The notes below the pieces were generated by a model that saw only the letters and a list, made by a program, of their open reading frames with translations, ran no database searches and was not told the origin of the DNA. Positions 1 through 10,200 of a stretch of DNA of 46,137 nucleotides are shown one piece after another. The position numbers were made by a program, and so were the translations under genes. Positions within the stretch are counted from its first letter, which is position 1. Every line of letters begins with the position of its first letter. The DNA comes from Planctomycetota bacterium (GTDB taxonomy: Bacteria > Planctomycetota > Planctomycetia > Planctomycetales > Planctomycetaceae): contig JAFEBS010000069.1 in the NCBI GenBank assembly GCA_018242525.1, forward strand, positions 1 through 46,137. The letters run 5' to 3'.

Positions 1-6
1 GTCACC

Positions 7-137
7 GTAGTCCGGACCCCTTGGTCCGGACGAGTTCGTCCTTCATTCGTACACGTCCTTCATTCGTACACGATACGCTGACGCATCCGTTTTTGATCTC
101 GTCATTCGACTCGTCCGGACCAAGGGGTCCGGACTAC
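7..137. repeat. Perfect 28-bp inverted repeat with nested palindromes
   Basis: Bases 7-34 and 110-137 are exact reverse complements. Each arm is itself a hairpin (TCCGGACC, 4-nt spacer, GGTCCGGA). The 75-bp interior holds a tandem 17-bp duplication at 38-71. No coding frame is convincing here. The architecture resembles REP/BIME or MITE-like elements; no transposase is adjacent. The symmetry is seen directly; the mobile nature is inferred. Confidence 0.8.
38..71. repeat. Tandem 17-bp direct repeat, two copies
   Basis: The unit GTCCTTCATTCGTACAC occurs at 38-54 and again immediately at 55-71, between the arms of the surrounding inverted repeat. It is a local slippage-type duplication with no evident function. 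Confidence 0.8.
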
Positions 138-340
138 ATGCCTCTGTGAGAATCTGTCATACAATTGCTGATCACCAGTGCGGCCGGCTCGAAGGCCAGC
201 GAATTCAACGAAGGGGACTCGCAGGAACGGACGGCGCTCCGTTCAATGGGTGGCTGTGGTGGGCGCTTCGCCGCCCCAACCGCAAGCAGTCAACAAACAA
301 GTCGACTCCACATGACGATCACACTTGACCTTCAGGGGCA

Positions 341-428
341 GGCACTTCGGAATTTCGGAATTGGCTAAACCAGGGTTCTAGTTCACAACCGTGCCGCACT
401 TCAGCCAATTCCGAAATCCCGAAGTGCC
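341..428. repeat. 26-bp inverted repeat, 36-bp spacer
   Basis: Bases 341-366 and 403-428 are reverse complements with one mismatch; the arms start GGCACTTCGG and end CCGAAGTGCC. The transcript would fold into a long hairpin. It sits about 145 bp before the propeller gene. There is no T tract, so a dispersed palindromic element is more likely than a terminator. Confidence 0.75.
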
Positions 429-573
429 AGACCCTGATCTTTCCGGGCTTTCCCATCGCCGTGGGGCCCGTGAATCACGGACGTCCGCCCCCGCCGAGTT
501 TCTGAGTGGTGAGATTTCCATTCACGACGCATACTGAGCACTGCGTGAGGTCTGCCGCTCAACCGGAATCGAG

Positions 574-2571
574 ATGTTCGACAATCACTTTGGCTATGCC
601 GTCTGCAGGACAGGAGGTCTCTTCCTGGTCGCAGTGATGGCGCTGTTGCGGGGGACGGCTTTCGGGGCACAACCGGATGCGACGCCGGGGTGGCCGCAGT
701 GGCGGGGGCCGACGTTTGATTCGATTTCGCTCGAGACCGAATTGCTGGATCAGTGGCCGGCGGAGGGGCCCGCGGTCGTTTGGACTCGGGAACTGGGGCA
801 GGGGTATTCCAGTTTTATTGCAGTCGGACCGCATGTTTTTACGCTGATGCAGACGCTGTATGAGCAGGCGGTCGTCTGCCTGGATGCCCAGACCGGGAAG
901 ACGGTCTGGTCGACTCGATATGGCTGGCCCTATGACGGTGGCGGGTTGTATCCGGGACCGCGTTCGACGCCGACCTGGCATGCCGGGCGGATCTACTTCG
1001 CCGCTCCGGACGGGACGATTGGCTGCTTGAACGCAACCAATGGTACTTCGATCTGGTCGACCAATCCGACGAAGGAGTTTCGCGGACGCGGGACGGATTT
1101 CGGGTACTCGTGCTCACCAGTGGTGATCGATGACAAGGTCATTCTCCCGGTCGGTGGCCTGGGAGCCAGTGTCGTGGCATTGAATGCTCAGGATGGATCC
1201 GTTGTCTGGAAGGGAGGGGATTCTTCTGCCAGTTATGCGTCACCCTTGCCGATTACGTTGAACGGCCAACCGCAGGTGATTGCGCTGCTGGAGAATTCCG
1301 TGGCGGCATTCGACCTGAAATCCGGGACGCTGCTGTGGGAGGATGAATTCTCCGAGGGATATGACGAGCACTCGGCGGCCCCCCTGTACCGGGAACCGCT
1401 GTTGATGATCGCTGGACCGTTTCGGGGCGGGGCGAAGTGCGTGCGACTGGATCCAAACACCGACGGCGGCAAGCCGGCCCGTGTCTGGGAGACTCCCAAG
1501 TTTTCCAACGATGTCGCTTCGAGTGTGCTTTACGAGGGGCGAATCTACGGGTTTGATCTGCGGGACGCACAGTCTCGGGTCAACCGCCCCTCGCGCGGCG
1601 AATATCGATGCCTCGATTTTGAAACCGGCAAGATCCTGTGGTCGACCGACAAGGTCGGACAGGCCAGTGCCATCGTCGCCGATGGAAAGTTGATTCTGTT
1701 CAACGACAGCGGCGAACTGATTCTGGCGCGAGCGGGAACGGACCAGTATGAAGAACTGGCACGGACCCAGGTGTTTCGTGACGAAATCTGCTGGTCCCCG
1801 GCGGCGCTCGATCAAGGTCGGTTGTATTTGCGAACGCAAACTCAGGCGGCCTGTGTTTACATCGGCCGTCCGCCACTGAAGGCAACGCGCCCCGTGCAGA
1901 CGGTGGCGGAAATCCCTCGAGGTCGTTCGTTTGATCCGACACCCCTGTTGGGGGGAGAACGCGAGTTTCCGGCCACGACGCCAGAATGGACGGAATTCGG
2001 CGTGTGGTACCTGTGGAGTGTGGCGGGGATCTTGTTGGCCAGCGCGCTGGCTGCATCGACGGCAATGGTGCTGCAGTGCTTCCGACGACCGACCGTTAAA
2101 GCCTGGGCTTCAAACCCATCGTTTCTGGAAAAGACAGTCTTCTGGTTGACGATTGTTGTGGTGGGGGCGATCGGCAGTCCACTCTTGAATCGGTGGCAAA
2201 GTGAGTACGTGTTCCTGTGGCCGATGGTGTTGTGGGCGGCGCTGCAACTGACGTTGTTGTCCACGGTCTGGGCCGAGCGTCAGCCGAATCGGAACGGAGC
2301 CCGATGGATCTCACGTCTGGCTGGTGTGACCTTTTTCGCGGTCAGCGGGCTGTATTTCCATCTGTGCCGCCGACTGGGACTGTCGATCGAATGGGGCTAC
2401 CTGTCGGGACTGCTGCCGGCATTTCCATTTGTGGCGCTGGCAGCCTGGGAACATCTGCGGCCGTCGCGATTTCGCCGGTGGCTTGATCCGCTGTGTGCCA
2501 TCGGATCGTTCACGGCGTACTTCTCGTCGGTCGCCGTATTTATCAAGTGGTGGCTGCGCGTCGGCAGTTGA
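574..2571 (+). CDS. PQQ-like beta-propeller protein with C-terminal six-helix membrane domain
   Basis: 665 residues. The N-terminus has a signal peptide (hydrophobic core about 14-27, likely cut near AFGA/Q). Mature sequence starts with the WPQWRGP motif common to planctomycete PQQ-like propellers. Residues ~35-430 form blades with recurrent motifs such as LDAQTGKTVWS, LNATNGTSIWS, LNAQDGSVVWK and FETGKILWS. From ~465 to the end about six hydrophobic segments follow, so the propeller is tethered and probably faces the periplasm. No dehydrogenase active-site residues are obvious, so it may be a scaffold or ligand-binding protein rather than a quinoprotein enzyme. The ATG at 574 precedes the signal peptide directly. 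Substrate unknown. The gene ends 88 bp before the GntR gene and is probably a separate unit, because a promoter lies between them. Confidence 0.85.
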   Translation: MFDNHFGYAVCRTGGLFLVAVMALLRGTAFGAQPDATPGWPQWRGPTFDSISLETELLDQWPAEGPAVVWTRELGQGYSSFIAVGPHVFTLMQTLYEQAVVCLDAQTGKTVWSTRYGWPYDGGGLYPGPRSTPTWHAGRIYFAAPDGTIGCLNATNGTSIWSTNPTKEFRGRGTDFGYSCSPVVIDDKVILPVGGLGASVVALNAQDGSVVWKGGDSSASYASPLPITLNGQPQVIALLENSVAAFDLKSGTLLWEDEFSEGYDEHSAAPLYREPLLMIAGPFRGGAKCVRLDPNTDGGKPARVWETPKFSNDVASSVLYEGRIYGFDLRDAQSRVNRPSRGEYRCLDFETGKILWSTDKVGQASAIVADGKLILFNDSGELILARAGTDQYEELARTQVFRDEICWSPAALDQGRLYLRTQTQAACVYIGRPPLKATRPVQTVAEIPRGRSFDPTPLLGGEREFPATTPEWTEFGVWYLWSVAGILLASALAASTAMVLQCFRRPTVKAWASNPSFLEKTVFWLTIVVVGAIGSPLLNRWQSEYVFLWPMVLWAALQLTLLSTVWAERQPNRNGARWISRLAGVTFFAVSGLYFHLCRRLGLSIEWGYLSGLLPAFPFVALAAWEHLRPSRFRRWLDPLCAIGSFTAYFSSVAVFIKWWLRVGS

Positions 2572-2601
2572 CTGGGTTCCAAGAATTCTGAAAACACCCT
2601 C

Positions 2602-2647
2602 TTGACTCCGCGATTCCATCGAGCTACTGTACTATCTAGCTAGTACA
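2602..2647 (+). promoter_or_regulatory. Sigma-70 promoter overlapped by GntR-type operator palindrome
   Basis: A -35 box TTGACT (2602-2607) lies 17 bp from a -10-like TACTGT (2625-2630). Overlapping the -10 is the palindrome TGTACTATCTAGCTAGTACA (2628-2647), whose 7-bp arms TGTACTA/TAGTACA match perfectly. A consensus AGGAGG ribosome site (2647-2652) follows, 6 nt before the GntR ATG. A repressor bound here would block the polymerase, so autoregulation of the exporter operon by the downstream GntR/YtrA protein is the natural inference. Confidence 0.75.
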
Positions 2648-2658
2648 GGAGGCGTGCG

Positions 2659-3081
2659 ATGTTCTTTCGAGTCGATCCGGATAACGGTGTGGCGATCTAC
2701 GACCAGATCGCCCGCCAGGTGAAATACGCGGTTGCCAACGGTGCCTTGCGCGCCGGTGAGATGGTGCCGTCGGTCCGGGAACTGGCACTGCTGCTGGCGG
2801 TCAATCCGAATACCGTGGCCAAGGCCTATCGCGATCTGCAGAACGATTCCGTTCTGGAAGCGATGCGTGGTGAAGGATTGCGCGTGGCCCGACAGGCCGT
2901 GGAGCGTTGTCGCAAGGCCCGACAGCGCCTGCTGGAAGAACGGATGACCGCCATGGTGACCGAAGCGTTGCAAAGTGGCCTGAACGAAGACGAATTCTTC
3001 ACCCTCGTTCGCGATGTCTGGAAGTCCGTCGGAAACAACGGAGTGGTTCAAAAACAAAGTCTGTCGCAGAAGTCGAGTTGA
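2659..3081 (+). CDS. GntR family (YtrA-type) transcriptional regulator
   Basis: 140 residues, the short size typical of the YtrA subfamily. The GntR winged helix-turn-helix covers ~10-75 (YDQIARQVKYAV, then VPSVRELALLLAVNPNTVAK as recognition region, then AYRDLQNDSVL). The remaining ~60 residues are helical and too small for a large effector domain. The start at 2659 follows an AGGAGG site with ideal spacing. It heads an operon with an ABC ATPase and two permeases, the usual partners of YtrA regulators, which generally repress ABC exporters until cell-envelope stress. It probably binds the palindrome at 2628-2647. The inducer cannot be read from sequence. Confidence 0.9.
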   Translation: MFFRVDPDNGVAIYDQIARQVKYAVANGALRAGEMVPSVRELALLLAVNPNTVAKAYRDLQNDSVLEAMRGEGLRVARQAVERCRKARQRLLEERMTAMVTEALQSGLNEDEFFTLVRDVWKSVGNNGVVQKQSLSQKSS

Positions 3082-3129
3082 TTCTCGGATCCTGATTCAA
3101 CCGGTCCACCCAATCAGAGAGGATAGAAG

Positions 3130-4080
3130 ATGGTCAACGTGTTTGAATTCAACGGGATCAGGATGCGGTTCGGCAACCAAACCGTTCTGGACAACGTTTC
3201 CTTTTCTGCAGAGCGTGGTCAGGTGATCGCCCTGCTGGGCGAAAACGGTGCTGGCAAGACGACACTCTTGCGGATTCTGCTGGGATTACTGGCCCCCGAA
3301 GCCGGATCGTCGCAAGTCCTGGGGTTGGACAGCCAGGTCCACGGGGCCGAGATTCGCCGCCGGATCGGCTACATGCCCGATCGCCCCGCACTGTACGAAT
3401 GGATGACGGTGCGTGAGATTGGCTGGTTTGCTGCGGGGTTTTATCCGCTGGGCTTTCAGAAGCGTTATGAAGATCTGGCCCAGCAGTTTTCGTTGCCGGA
3501 CAAGCCGATCAAGTCATTGTCCAAGGGGATGCAGGGAAAGGTGTCCCTGGCGCTGGCGCTTTCCCATAACCCGGAATTGCTCGTGCTGGACGAACCGACA
3601 TCGGGACTGGACCCGCTGGTGCGGCGTGAGTTCCTGGAAAGCATGGTGGATGTCGCCGCGATGGGCCGCACAGTCCTGCTGTCCAGCCACCAGATTGCCG
3701 AGGTCGAACGGGTGGCGGATGTCGTGGCGATTCTGCGTGGTGGCCGCCTGATCCTGTGCGAACCGCTCGATGTCCTGAAAAGTCGAGTTTGCGAAGTGAT
3801 TGTCACCATGTGCGACATCGAGACCGCTCCCCCCGAACTGCCGCAGAGCTCGTTGCTGATGGGGGCGAAACGCCACGATCGAACCTGGCGCATGTTGATC
3901 CGAGACTTGGACGATGCGGGACGAATGGGTCTGTCGGCCGAATCCAATCATGCGTCGGTCGAAATCCGGCAGCCATCACTAGAAGAGATTTTCGTGGCCT
4001 GCATGACCTCCACGGCCGAACAGTTTCAATTTGGTCCCCTCGCTGCGTCGGAGGTTTCCAGCGCGGGCCAGAAGTCCTAG
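3130..4080 (+). CDS. ABC transporter ATP-binding protein (YtrB-like)
   Basis: 316 residues. Walker A GENGAGKTT at 37-45, signature LSKGM at ~130-134, Walker B LLVLDEP at ~150-156 followed by the D-loop SGLD, and the H-loop histidine in LLSSHQ near 187. The signature reads LSKGM rather than LSGGQ, a variation known in the ABC-2/YtrB/CcmA-like class. About 80 C-terminal residues after the nucleotide-binding domain are typical of export ATPases. It lies 48 bp after the GntR gene and before two ABC-2 permeases, so it should energise them. A second open frame (from 3756) overlaps its 3' part but is only an upstream extension of the next gene's frame. Confidence 0.92.
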   Translation: MVNVFEFNGIRMRFGNQTVLDNVSFSAERGQVIALLGENGAGKTTLLRILLGLLAPEAGSSQVLGLDSQVHGAEIRRRIGYMPDRPALYEWMTVREIGWFAAGFYPLGFQKRYEDLAQQFSLPDKPIKSLSKGMQGKVSLALALSHNPELLVLDEPTSGLDPLVRREFLESMVDVAAMGRTVLLSSHQIAEVERVADVVAILRGGRLILCEPLDVLKSRVCEVIVTMCDIETAPPELPQSSLLMGAKRHDRTWRMLIRDLDDAGRMGLSAESNHASVEIRQPSLEEIFVACMTSTAEQFQFGPLAASEVSSAGQKS

Positions 4081-4123
4081 CAGCCCTGTTATTCCACGGG
4101 CTGCCGGGTATTGCGTCGAAATT

Positions 4124-4153
4124 GCCGTGCCGTGCCGTGCCGTGCCGTGCCGC
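4124..4153 (+). repeat. Pentanucleotide microsatellite (GCCGT)5 plus GCCGC
   Basis: Five exact GCCGT units (4124-4148) followed by GCCGC, in the 104-bp gap between the ATPase stop and the first permease start. The permease reading frame is open through the repeat, but its start (4185) lies downstream, so unit-number changes would alter the leader or spacing and not the protein. Confidence 0.85.
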
Positions 4154-4184
4154 GTCGGTCGACTTGAAGTTCGCGAGGTCTTTG

Positions 4185-7172
4185 ATGCCATCCTCTCAAT
4201 TTCCCCTCTTCCTGGGACGCATGTTGTGGAAGGAATACCGCGCGCAGCGGAGCCTGTGGCTGGTTGTTGGCGGCGTCATGCTGATCGCTCAAATCATGGC
4301 CCGGGTCGTGTTGAGAGACGATGGAATCGTCGATCTCGACATCTGGTTCCTGGCCGGGTTGGGGCCGTGGCTGTTTACCGTTGGTGCGATCGCCATCGTG
4401 TTTGCCGGAGAACGCGAAGCCCGGACCAGTGAATGGTTGCACCAGTTGGCCGCTCCGCCGGCCTGGTTGCTGGCGGCGAAGTGGGGGTCGGTGATTGTGG
4501 CCAGCCAGGCATTGGTGTTCGTCCTGTCGATCTCGGCCATGGTGTTGACGGGAACCACTGCAATCCTGGCCACGCTCGTCAGTACTTGGGCCCTGGGAGC
4601 AGGCGTGCTGCTCTGGGGCAGCCTGGGTTCCTTGATCACGCGACGCGTCGTGACATCGATACCGGCGATGGCGGCCTGCTGGATCGTGTTGATGCTGTTA
4701 CCGACGCTGGCGATCCTGCGGATTCTGCCCTCACTGTCGCAACGATCCAGCCTGCTTGTTGTCCTGGTTCCCTTGATCGTTGCGACGGGCGCGATCGACA
4801 TCTGGTTGGGATGGCGCTGGTGCCAGGGTATGTACATTGATGGCCGGACGATCGAACGGCTGGCCGCAGGCCTGATGCATCACATTGGTCAGCGATCGTC
4901 GCGGACGAAGTTGATCCTGCAAATCGAGAACCCGTACGGTTGGCAGCGGACGTGGCAGCGGTTGGTCTGGCAGGAACGGCATCGTGAATCGTACCACCGG
5001 ATGCTGCTGGGCGGCGGGGGACTGGCCGCAATCCTTCTGACCGCGACGGGACTTCAACTGGAATGCCTGTGCCTGATCGCCACGGCACCGCTGTTGCTGG
5101 GGATCCTGGCATTTCGATACGAGGGTGAAGGGCAGCCGTTGCGCTTCCTGGCGAATCGCGGGCTGTCGCCCGCGGGGGTCTGGTTCGCAAAGCAGTTCGT
5201 CTGGGTCCCCCGGTCGTTCCTCATTCCCGCCGCGCTGGTGGTCCTTGTGCCGGCGACAGAATTGATCAGTTCCAGCCGTGCCACTTTCGATCTCTGGAGC
5301 CGCCCGGCCGATTCCATCTGGACGACGGGACTGTCTGTTCTGGCGACGGTGAAGACCGTGGTTGAATGCGGACTGGTGATCGATGTCCTGTGGTTGATCC
5401 CGCTCGGGTTCGCGGCGGGGCAGTTGTCGGCGATGTTGCTGCGGAAGACGGCAATGGCACTGGTCGTTGGAGTCTTGTTGAATGTTCTGTTTGCAGCGTG
5501 GCTCGCGGCCATGGTGACCATCGATGTACCTCGGTGGTGGTCGGTGGGCGGACCTGTCGTCTGGATATGGGGTCTCACGTTCTGGTACTCGCCGTACTGG
5601 CTGACGGAGCGTCAGTCGCCGGGGATCACGAGTCGCCTGGTGATGTTCCTGGTGCTGCCTCCGATGGCGCTGATTGGTAGTGTTGGAACCTGGCGCGCGG
5701 TGGAAATCGCGGGATTTGGGCCACAGTCACACGCGCTGTTCGCGGTGTCGTGCCCGTGGGAATTCGCGATTCTGGAGTCACGTGCCGCCCTGGATCGTCG
5801 CCAATCAATCGCTGACGGGCTGAAACAAGAAATCGACCGCCAGTCGTGGCCGGAGGCACCGGACGTCCATGAGCCTCTGCAACGGTCACTGGGGGGATTC
5901 AATACCGTCCGGGAATTCATCTTTAATGACGCACGTGATCGTATTGAAGAGCCGTTGACACAGGAAATCGTGGCTGCAGCCCGCAACCGGTTCTGGGCAG
6001 AGAACGAGCGGCGGCTGGCGAACATTCTGGAATTCGTCCGGCAAGAGTCTGTGTCATCCCCGCGGCGTTGGCAGGAGCCAGCGAACTCGATCCCGCTCGG
6101 CGTTGCTCCGGTTCAAACTTTGCTGGCGGAAGCGGCCCGGTTGCGGACAGAAGAGGGACGATTGCCCGAGGCGTTCCAGTTCCACATGGCTGGTCTGCGC
6201 CTGGCGCGATTCTGGGGGACCAGGGTTGGCGTACAGACGTGGTGGGAAGCGAAGACTGATCAGCAATGGATCCTGCAGAACATCCTGGAATGGGCGAATC
6301 ATCCCGATCAGACGTCATCATCACTGAGGGAGGCACGTCGTGCATTGGCGATCGAGTTGAAATCGTTTCCGACGGTTCACGCGGCGTTGATTGCTGAATA
6401 TCGCGAAGAAAGCACTCAACTGGCGGAATCGATCCGTCACGGAAACTTGCCTCCCGTCACGGCAGAGGGAATCCTGGGATATTGGCGGCAGAATCTGGCG
6501 GATGGATGTCGGCTGTTGCCCTGGGAACAGGTTCGTGCCCACAGAATGCTCGAGCAAGCCCTGCTGCATCAGATCCAGGCGGAAATGCGGTCGACAGTCT
6601 GGCTGAATCAGCCTGGTGTTGATGCCGCCCGATCCATCGACGAGTTCATGTCGACTTCGATGTGGAAGGCGGATGAGCAGTTTTGGCAATCGACACCATT
6701 GTTACCGGAACGCAACGCGTTTCGGTCGGTGAAGTATTCCATGGTCGAGCGGGAAACTCTGGTTCGCGAGTCCCTTCTGGCCTTGTCGCTACTGGAGTGG
6801 AAACGGGAACACGCACGCTGGCCGGACCAATTGAGCGAACTGCTGAACGCAGATGCCAAGGATCGGCTGCCCGCCATGACGCTGGTCGATCCCTGGAGCG
6901 GTGAGTTGTTTCGTTATCGGGGCAATCGGGACGATGATGTTGAGTTGGGACGCAATTCGTTGCTGGGCAGCGTGGGACCGAGCCAGTTGCGATTTGTTTT
7001 CGTGGACGATTCACAGCAGGGAATTCGCAGTGTGAACGGGGGAGCACGGATCGCACCCCGCGATTGGCGGGGCCACAGGTTCGAGCAGCGTGACGATGAC
7101 CGCCTGCAGTTGGAAATGGTCGATGGACGGCTGAGTCTGTTGCTTCCCTACGTCAAAAAAACGGTACGGTAA
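4185..7172 (+). CDS. Giant ABC-2-type permease with C-terminal soluble domain (copy 1)
   Basis: 995 residues from the ATG at 4185. The frame is open further upstream, but this start matches the N-terminus of the next gene (LWKEYRAQRSLW here, VWKEFRVQRSLW there) and avoids overlapping the ATPase. Residues ~20-520 hold about twelve hydrophobic segments in two ABC-2-like halves, each with a conserved cytoplasmic motif (FAGEREARTSEWL; FRYEGEGQPLRFLANRG). Residues ~520-995 are soluble and mostly helical, with WANHPDQT, WKREHARWPDQLSELL and VDPWSGELFRYRG near the end. The last motif resembles segments in many planctomycete proteins of unknown role. Usual ABC-2 permeases are ~250-400 residues, so this is unusually large. 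Exported substrate unknown. Confidence 0.85.
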   Translation: MPSSQFPLFLGRMLWKEYRAQRSLWLVVGGVMLIAQIMARVVLRDDGIVDLDIWFLAGLGPWLFTVGAIAIVFAGEREARTSEWLHQLAAPPAWLLAAKWGSVIVASQALVFVLSISAMVLTGTTAILATLVSTWALGAGVLLWGSLGSLITRRVVTSIPAMAACWIVLMLLPTLAILRILPSLSQRSSLLVVLVPLIVATGAIDIWLGWRWCQGMYIDGRTIERLAAGLMHHIGQRSSRTKLILQIENPYGWQRTWQRLVWQERHRESYHRMLLGGGGLAAILLTATGLQLECLCLIATAPLLLGILAFRYEGEGQPLRFLANRGLSPAGVWFAKQFVWVPRSFLIPAALVVLVPATELISSSRATFDLWSRPADSIWTTGLSVLATVKTVVECGLVIDVLWLIPLGFAAGQLSAMLLRKTAMALVVGVLLNVLFAAWLAAMVTIDVPRWWSVGGPVVWIWGLTFWYSPYWLTERQSPGITSRLVMFLVLPPMALIGSVGTWRAVEIAGFGPQSHALFAVSCPWEFAILESRAALDRRQSIADGLKQEIDRQSWPEAPDVHEPLQRSLGGFNTVREFIFNDARDRIEEPLTQEIVAAARNRFWAENERRLANILEFVRQESVSSPRRWQEPANSIPLGVAPVQTLLAEAARLRTEEGRLPEAFQFHMAGLRLARFWGTRVGVQTWWEAKTDQQWILQNILEWANHPDQTSSSLREARRALAIELKSFPTVHAALIAEYREESTQLAESIRHGNLPPVTAEGILGYWRQNLADGCRLLPWEQVRAHRMLEQALLHQIQAEMRSTVWLNQPGVDAARSIDEFMSTSMWKADEQFWQSTPLLPERNAFRSVKYSMVERETLVRESLLALSLLEWKREHARWPDQLSELLNADAKDRLPAMTLVDPWSGELFRYRGNRDDDVELGRNSLLGSVGPSQLRFVFVDDSQQGIRSVNGGARIAPRDWRGHRFEQRDDDRLQLEMVDGRLSLLLPYVKKTVR

Positions 7173-7209
7173 GTCCCGCGTCCAGGGGACAGAAATATCG
7201 AGGTGTTCG

Positions 7210-10200
7210 ATGAATGCAACATTGCAATTCATGGCTCCCATCAGCCGACTGGTGTGGAAGGAATTCCGGGTCCAGCGGAGTCTGTGGATCGCCATTTTTC
7301 TGTTGGGATTGCTGCCACAGGTGATCTGCAGAGTCCTCGCGAGCGATCCCCGGTTTCTGGGAGCGATCATCTGGTCGATGGCCGGGATGATGCCCCTCTT
7401 CTTCATCATCGGTTCCACGGCAATCCTGTTTGCGGGCGAGCGTGAGGAGCGAACCAGCGACTGGCTGCAGAACCTGGCCGTTCCCCCGCTGCGAACCCTG
7501 ATTGCGAAGTGGGGATTCGTGGTTCTGGCGACGATCGCACTGTCGGTTTCCCTCTCCGTGACCGCGGTAATGCTTGTGGGAGAATTGCCCAGGTCCGATG
7601 ACGCCGAGCCAGATGCGGGATTATTCAATTTCCTGCAAGGACTGATCCTCGTCTGCACGACTGCGATCGTGTGGGGAAGTCTCGCGTCCCTGCTGAGCCG
7701 CCGGGTGGTGACGGCCGTTCCGACCATGGGAGTCCTGTGGATCGCCACCTGTTTTCTCCCGCTTTACGTGGTGCTCATCTGTTTCTCGCGCGGCGACCCA
7801 TGGATCGTATGGATCGTGCTGTCGGCGTTGTACCTGGTGACTGCGATCGCAACTGGCTGGATTGGCTGGCGGTGGTGCGGGGGGCGCTATTTTGACACGC
7901 AATCGCTCACCAGTCTCGCCTCGCCTGTGGTGGATCGTTGGAATCGACTGCGTGGGGCAGCGACTGTCTCGTCACGAATTCCGCGCCGAACGGAATTTGA
8001 GTCGGCGCACCAGCGCGAGTGGCAGCGCCTGATCTGGCAGGAGCGACATCGTGACTCGATCTTCTGGTGGATGATGTGCGTTGGTTGCCTGCTGGCAGTC
8101 ACCTTGACCGCACTGCGTGTGACACATCGCATGGTCGGGATCACACACAACATGCTGTCCTTGTTTGCGGTTTGCCCGCTGGCCATGGGAATTCTCGGCT
8201 TTCGCCACGAAGGCGAGGGGCAGGCCCAACGGTTTCTGGCGGGACGGGGAGTCTCACCGGGGTTCATCTGGCTGGCGAAGCACGCCGTCTGGCTGCCGCG
8301 CGCGTTCATATTGCCATTTGCCATATGTGGGTCGGTCCTGATCGTGGATTACTTCAATCCCGTACCGGGATACTCTTCCCAGTACTCGCTCCTGTTAGAG
8401 ATGACGCGTGGCAGCGAGACTGCGCTCTGGCTGTTTCTTCTGGTCTACGGATGCGGACAGTTGTCATCAGTCCTGTTTCGGCGTGTCATCCTGGCCATTG
8501 CCTGTTCGGGACTGTTGATCCAGGTCACTGTGGCATGGCTGTTCCTGATGATGGTGTTGCAGATTCCACTGTGGTGGTCCGTGGGGGGAGTCGTGATTTG
8601 GCTGTTCGTCATGTCCTGGTGGTTGGTGCCGAATTGGCTGCTGGAACGATGGCCATCCCTGCGCCCGATGCGATTGGTGAAATTCGCCGTTGTTCCGGCG
8701 ATGTTGATTGTCGCGGTCGGTGTCAGGCGCGCGACAGAGATTCCCACCGTTGAGTCCATGTCCAACGGCGGTGTGGCGGTGCTGCAGCAACTACGCAACG
8801 CGGAGGGGCAAGTCATTCTTCCGCTGTTGGCAGTCGACGGGCAGCAGGTTCCGGTGACGGCACGATGGGACGTGGCCGGATTGCGGCAACAGGTGATTGA
8901 CCAGTCCCAGTTGCTGAAGGTCTACAGCCAGGCGAGCCGCGCCGAACTGATTGAGGCCGCCAACAACACCATGTACCTCTCCGAATTCCTCCCGCGCAAA
9001 GTCGTTGCGGGGAATTCAGATGATCCGGCTCGAATTGCGTTCGAGGCTGAACGCCCGGAGCGGGAACGGATCGCACGCGAGCAATTCTGGCTGACCAACA
9101 AGCCCCGACTGTCAGTGATCATGAACGCGATCCAGAAACGAGGGGAGGCGTGTGTTGGGCTGGAGCCAGACTGCCAGGGAATGTTGCAGCGTGTGTTCCG
9201 CGACGCAGCGCAAGTGAGTGCGGATGAGGGGCATCTGGCCGAAGCTCTACAGTACTTCTGTGCCGGCCTGCGGCTTGCCAGTTTGCGGGCACAAAAAGAT
9301 ATGGCCGCGCGCCAACACGCCGACATCGATCAATTGCACATGCTGGATCAGATCCTTGCCTGGGCAAATCATCCGGATCAGACGACCGCCACACTTGGTC
9401 AGGGTCTGGAGCAGATCCGCGATGCTCTGAAACAGTATCCAACCGGTCGCGAAACGCTGGTGGCTCAATACCTGCAGGACAGTCAGCAACTGGAGTCTTT
9501 GATCGATCAGGGGGTCGAGCACTGGATGGACAAACACGGAACGCTGCGTGAAAAAGTCTCCTGGAATGCCCGGTTGCCGCTGGCAGAGGGGCAGCGTTTT
9601 TTGCCGTGGGAGCGTGTGCGTGCACACAGATTGCTGGAACAGGAATTGGTTGCTTCCGATTCCCTGTTTCAAATGGTTGAGCAGGTCATCAATCAACCCG
9701 GCATCGACACGCCTCGTTTCTATGATTTGTGGCGAACTCTCATGACCAACAGTGCCTCATGGCGAGAGACCACTCCACTGGTTCTGCCCCGGGTGAAGTC
9801 CGTGGACCAGGAACTTCGCTTGTCGATCTTTCAGCGGGCGACTTATGTCCGTGAATCACTGCTCGCCCTGAGATTGCTGATCTGGAAACGCGAGCATGGA
9901 TCCTGGCCTGAAAGATTGACCGATCTGTTGCCCGGCAGCGGGTTGCCGGTGCAGACGGTGATTGATCCTTGGAGTGGCGAATCATTCCGATACTTTGGAA
10001 ATCAGGTACCCGATACGACAAAGGTCATCACGCACTCCGAATTGCTGTCGAGTGTCGGAGAAAATCGGATGCGGGAGGTTGTGTGCGAGACACCGAAAGA
10101 TGGCGACAATCGGACCAATTCCCAGGGGCAATACTTCGCCTGGAGGAACTGGACTGGAGAAAAGCGCCGTGAGTTTGGCGAACGATTTCAGATTCTCGTC

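Noticed and set aside
3756..4184. Long 5' extension of the first giant permease frame
   Set aside because: It overlaps the ATPase gene, has no ribosome site and no match to the paralogue, whose N-terminus aligns with the ATG at 4185.
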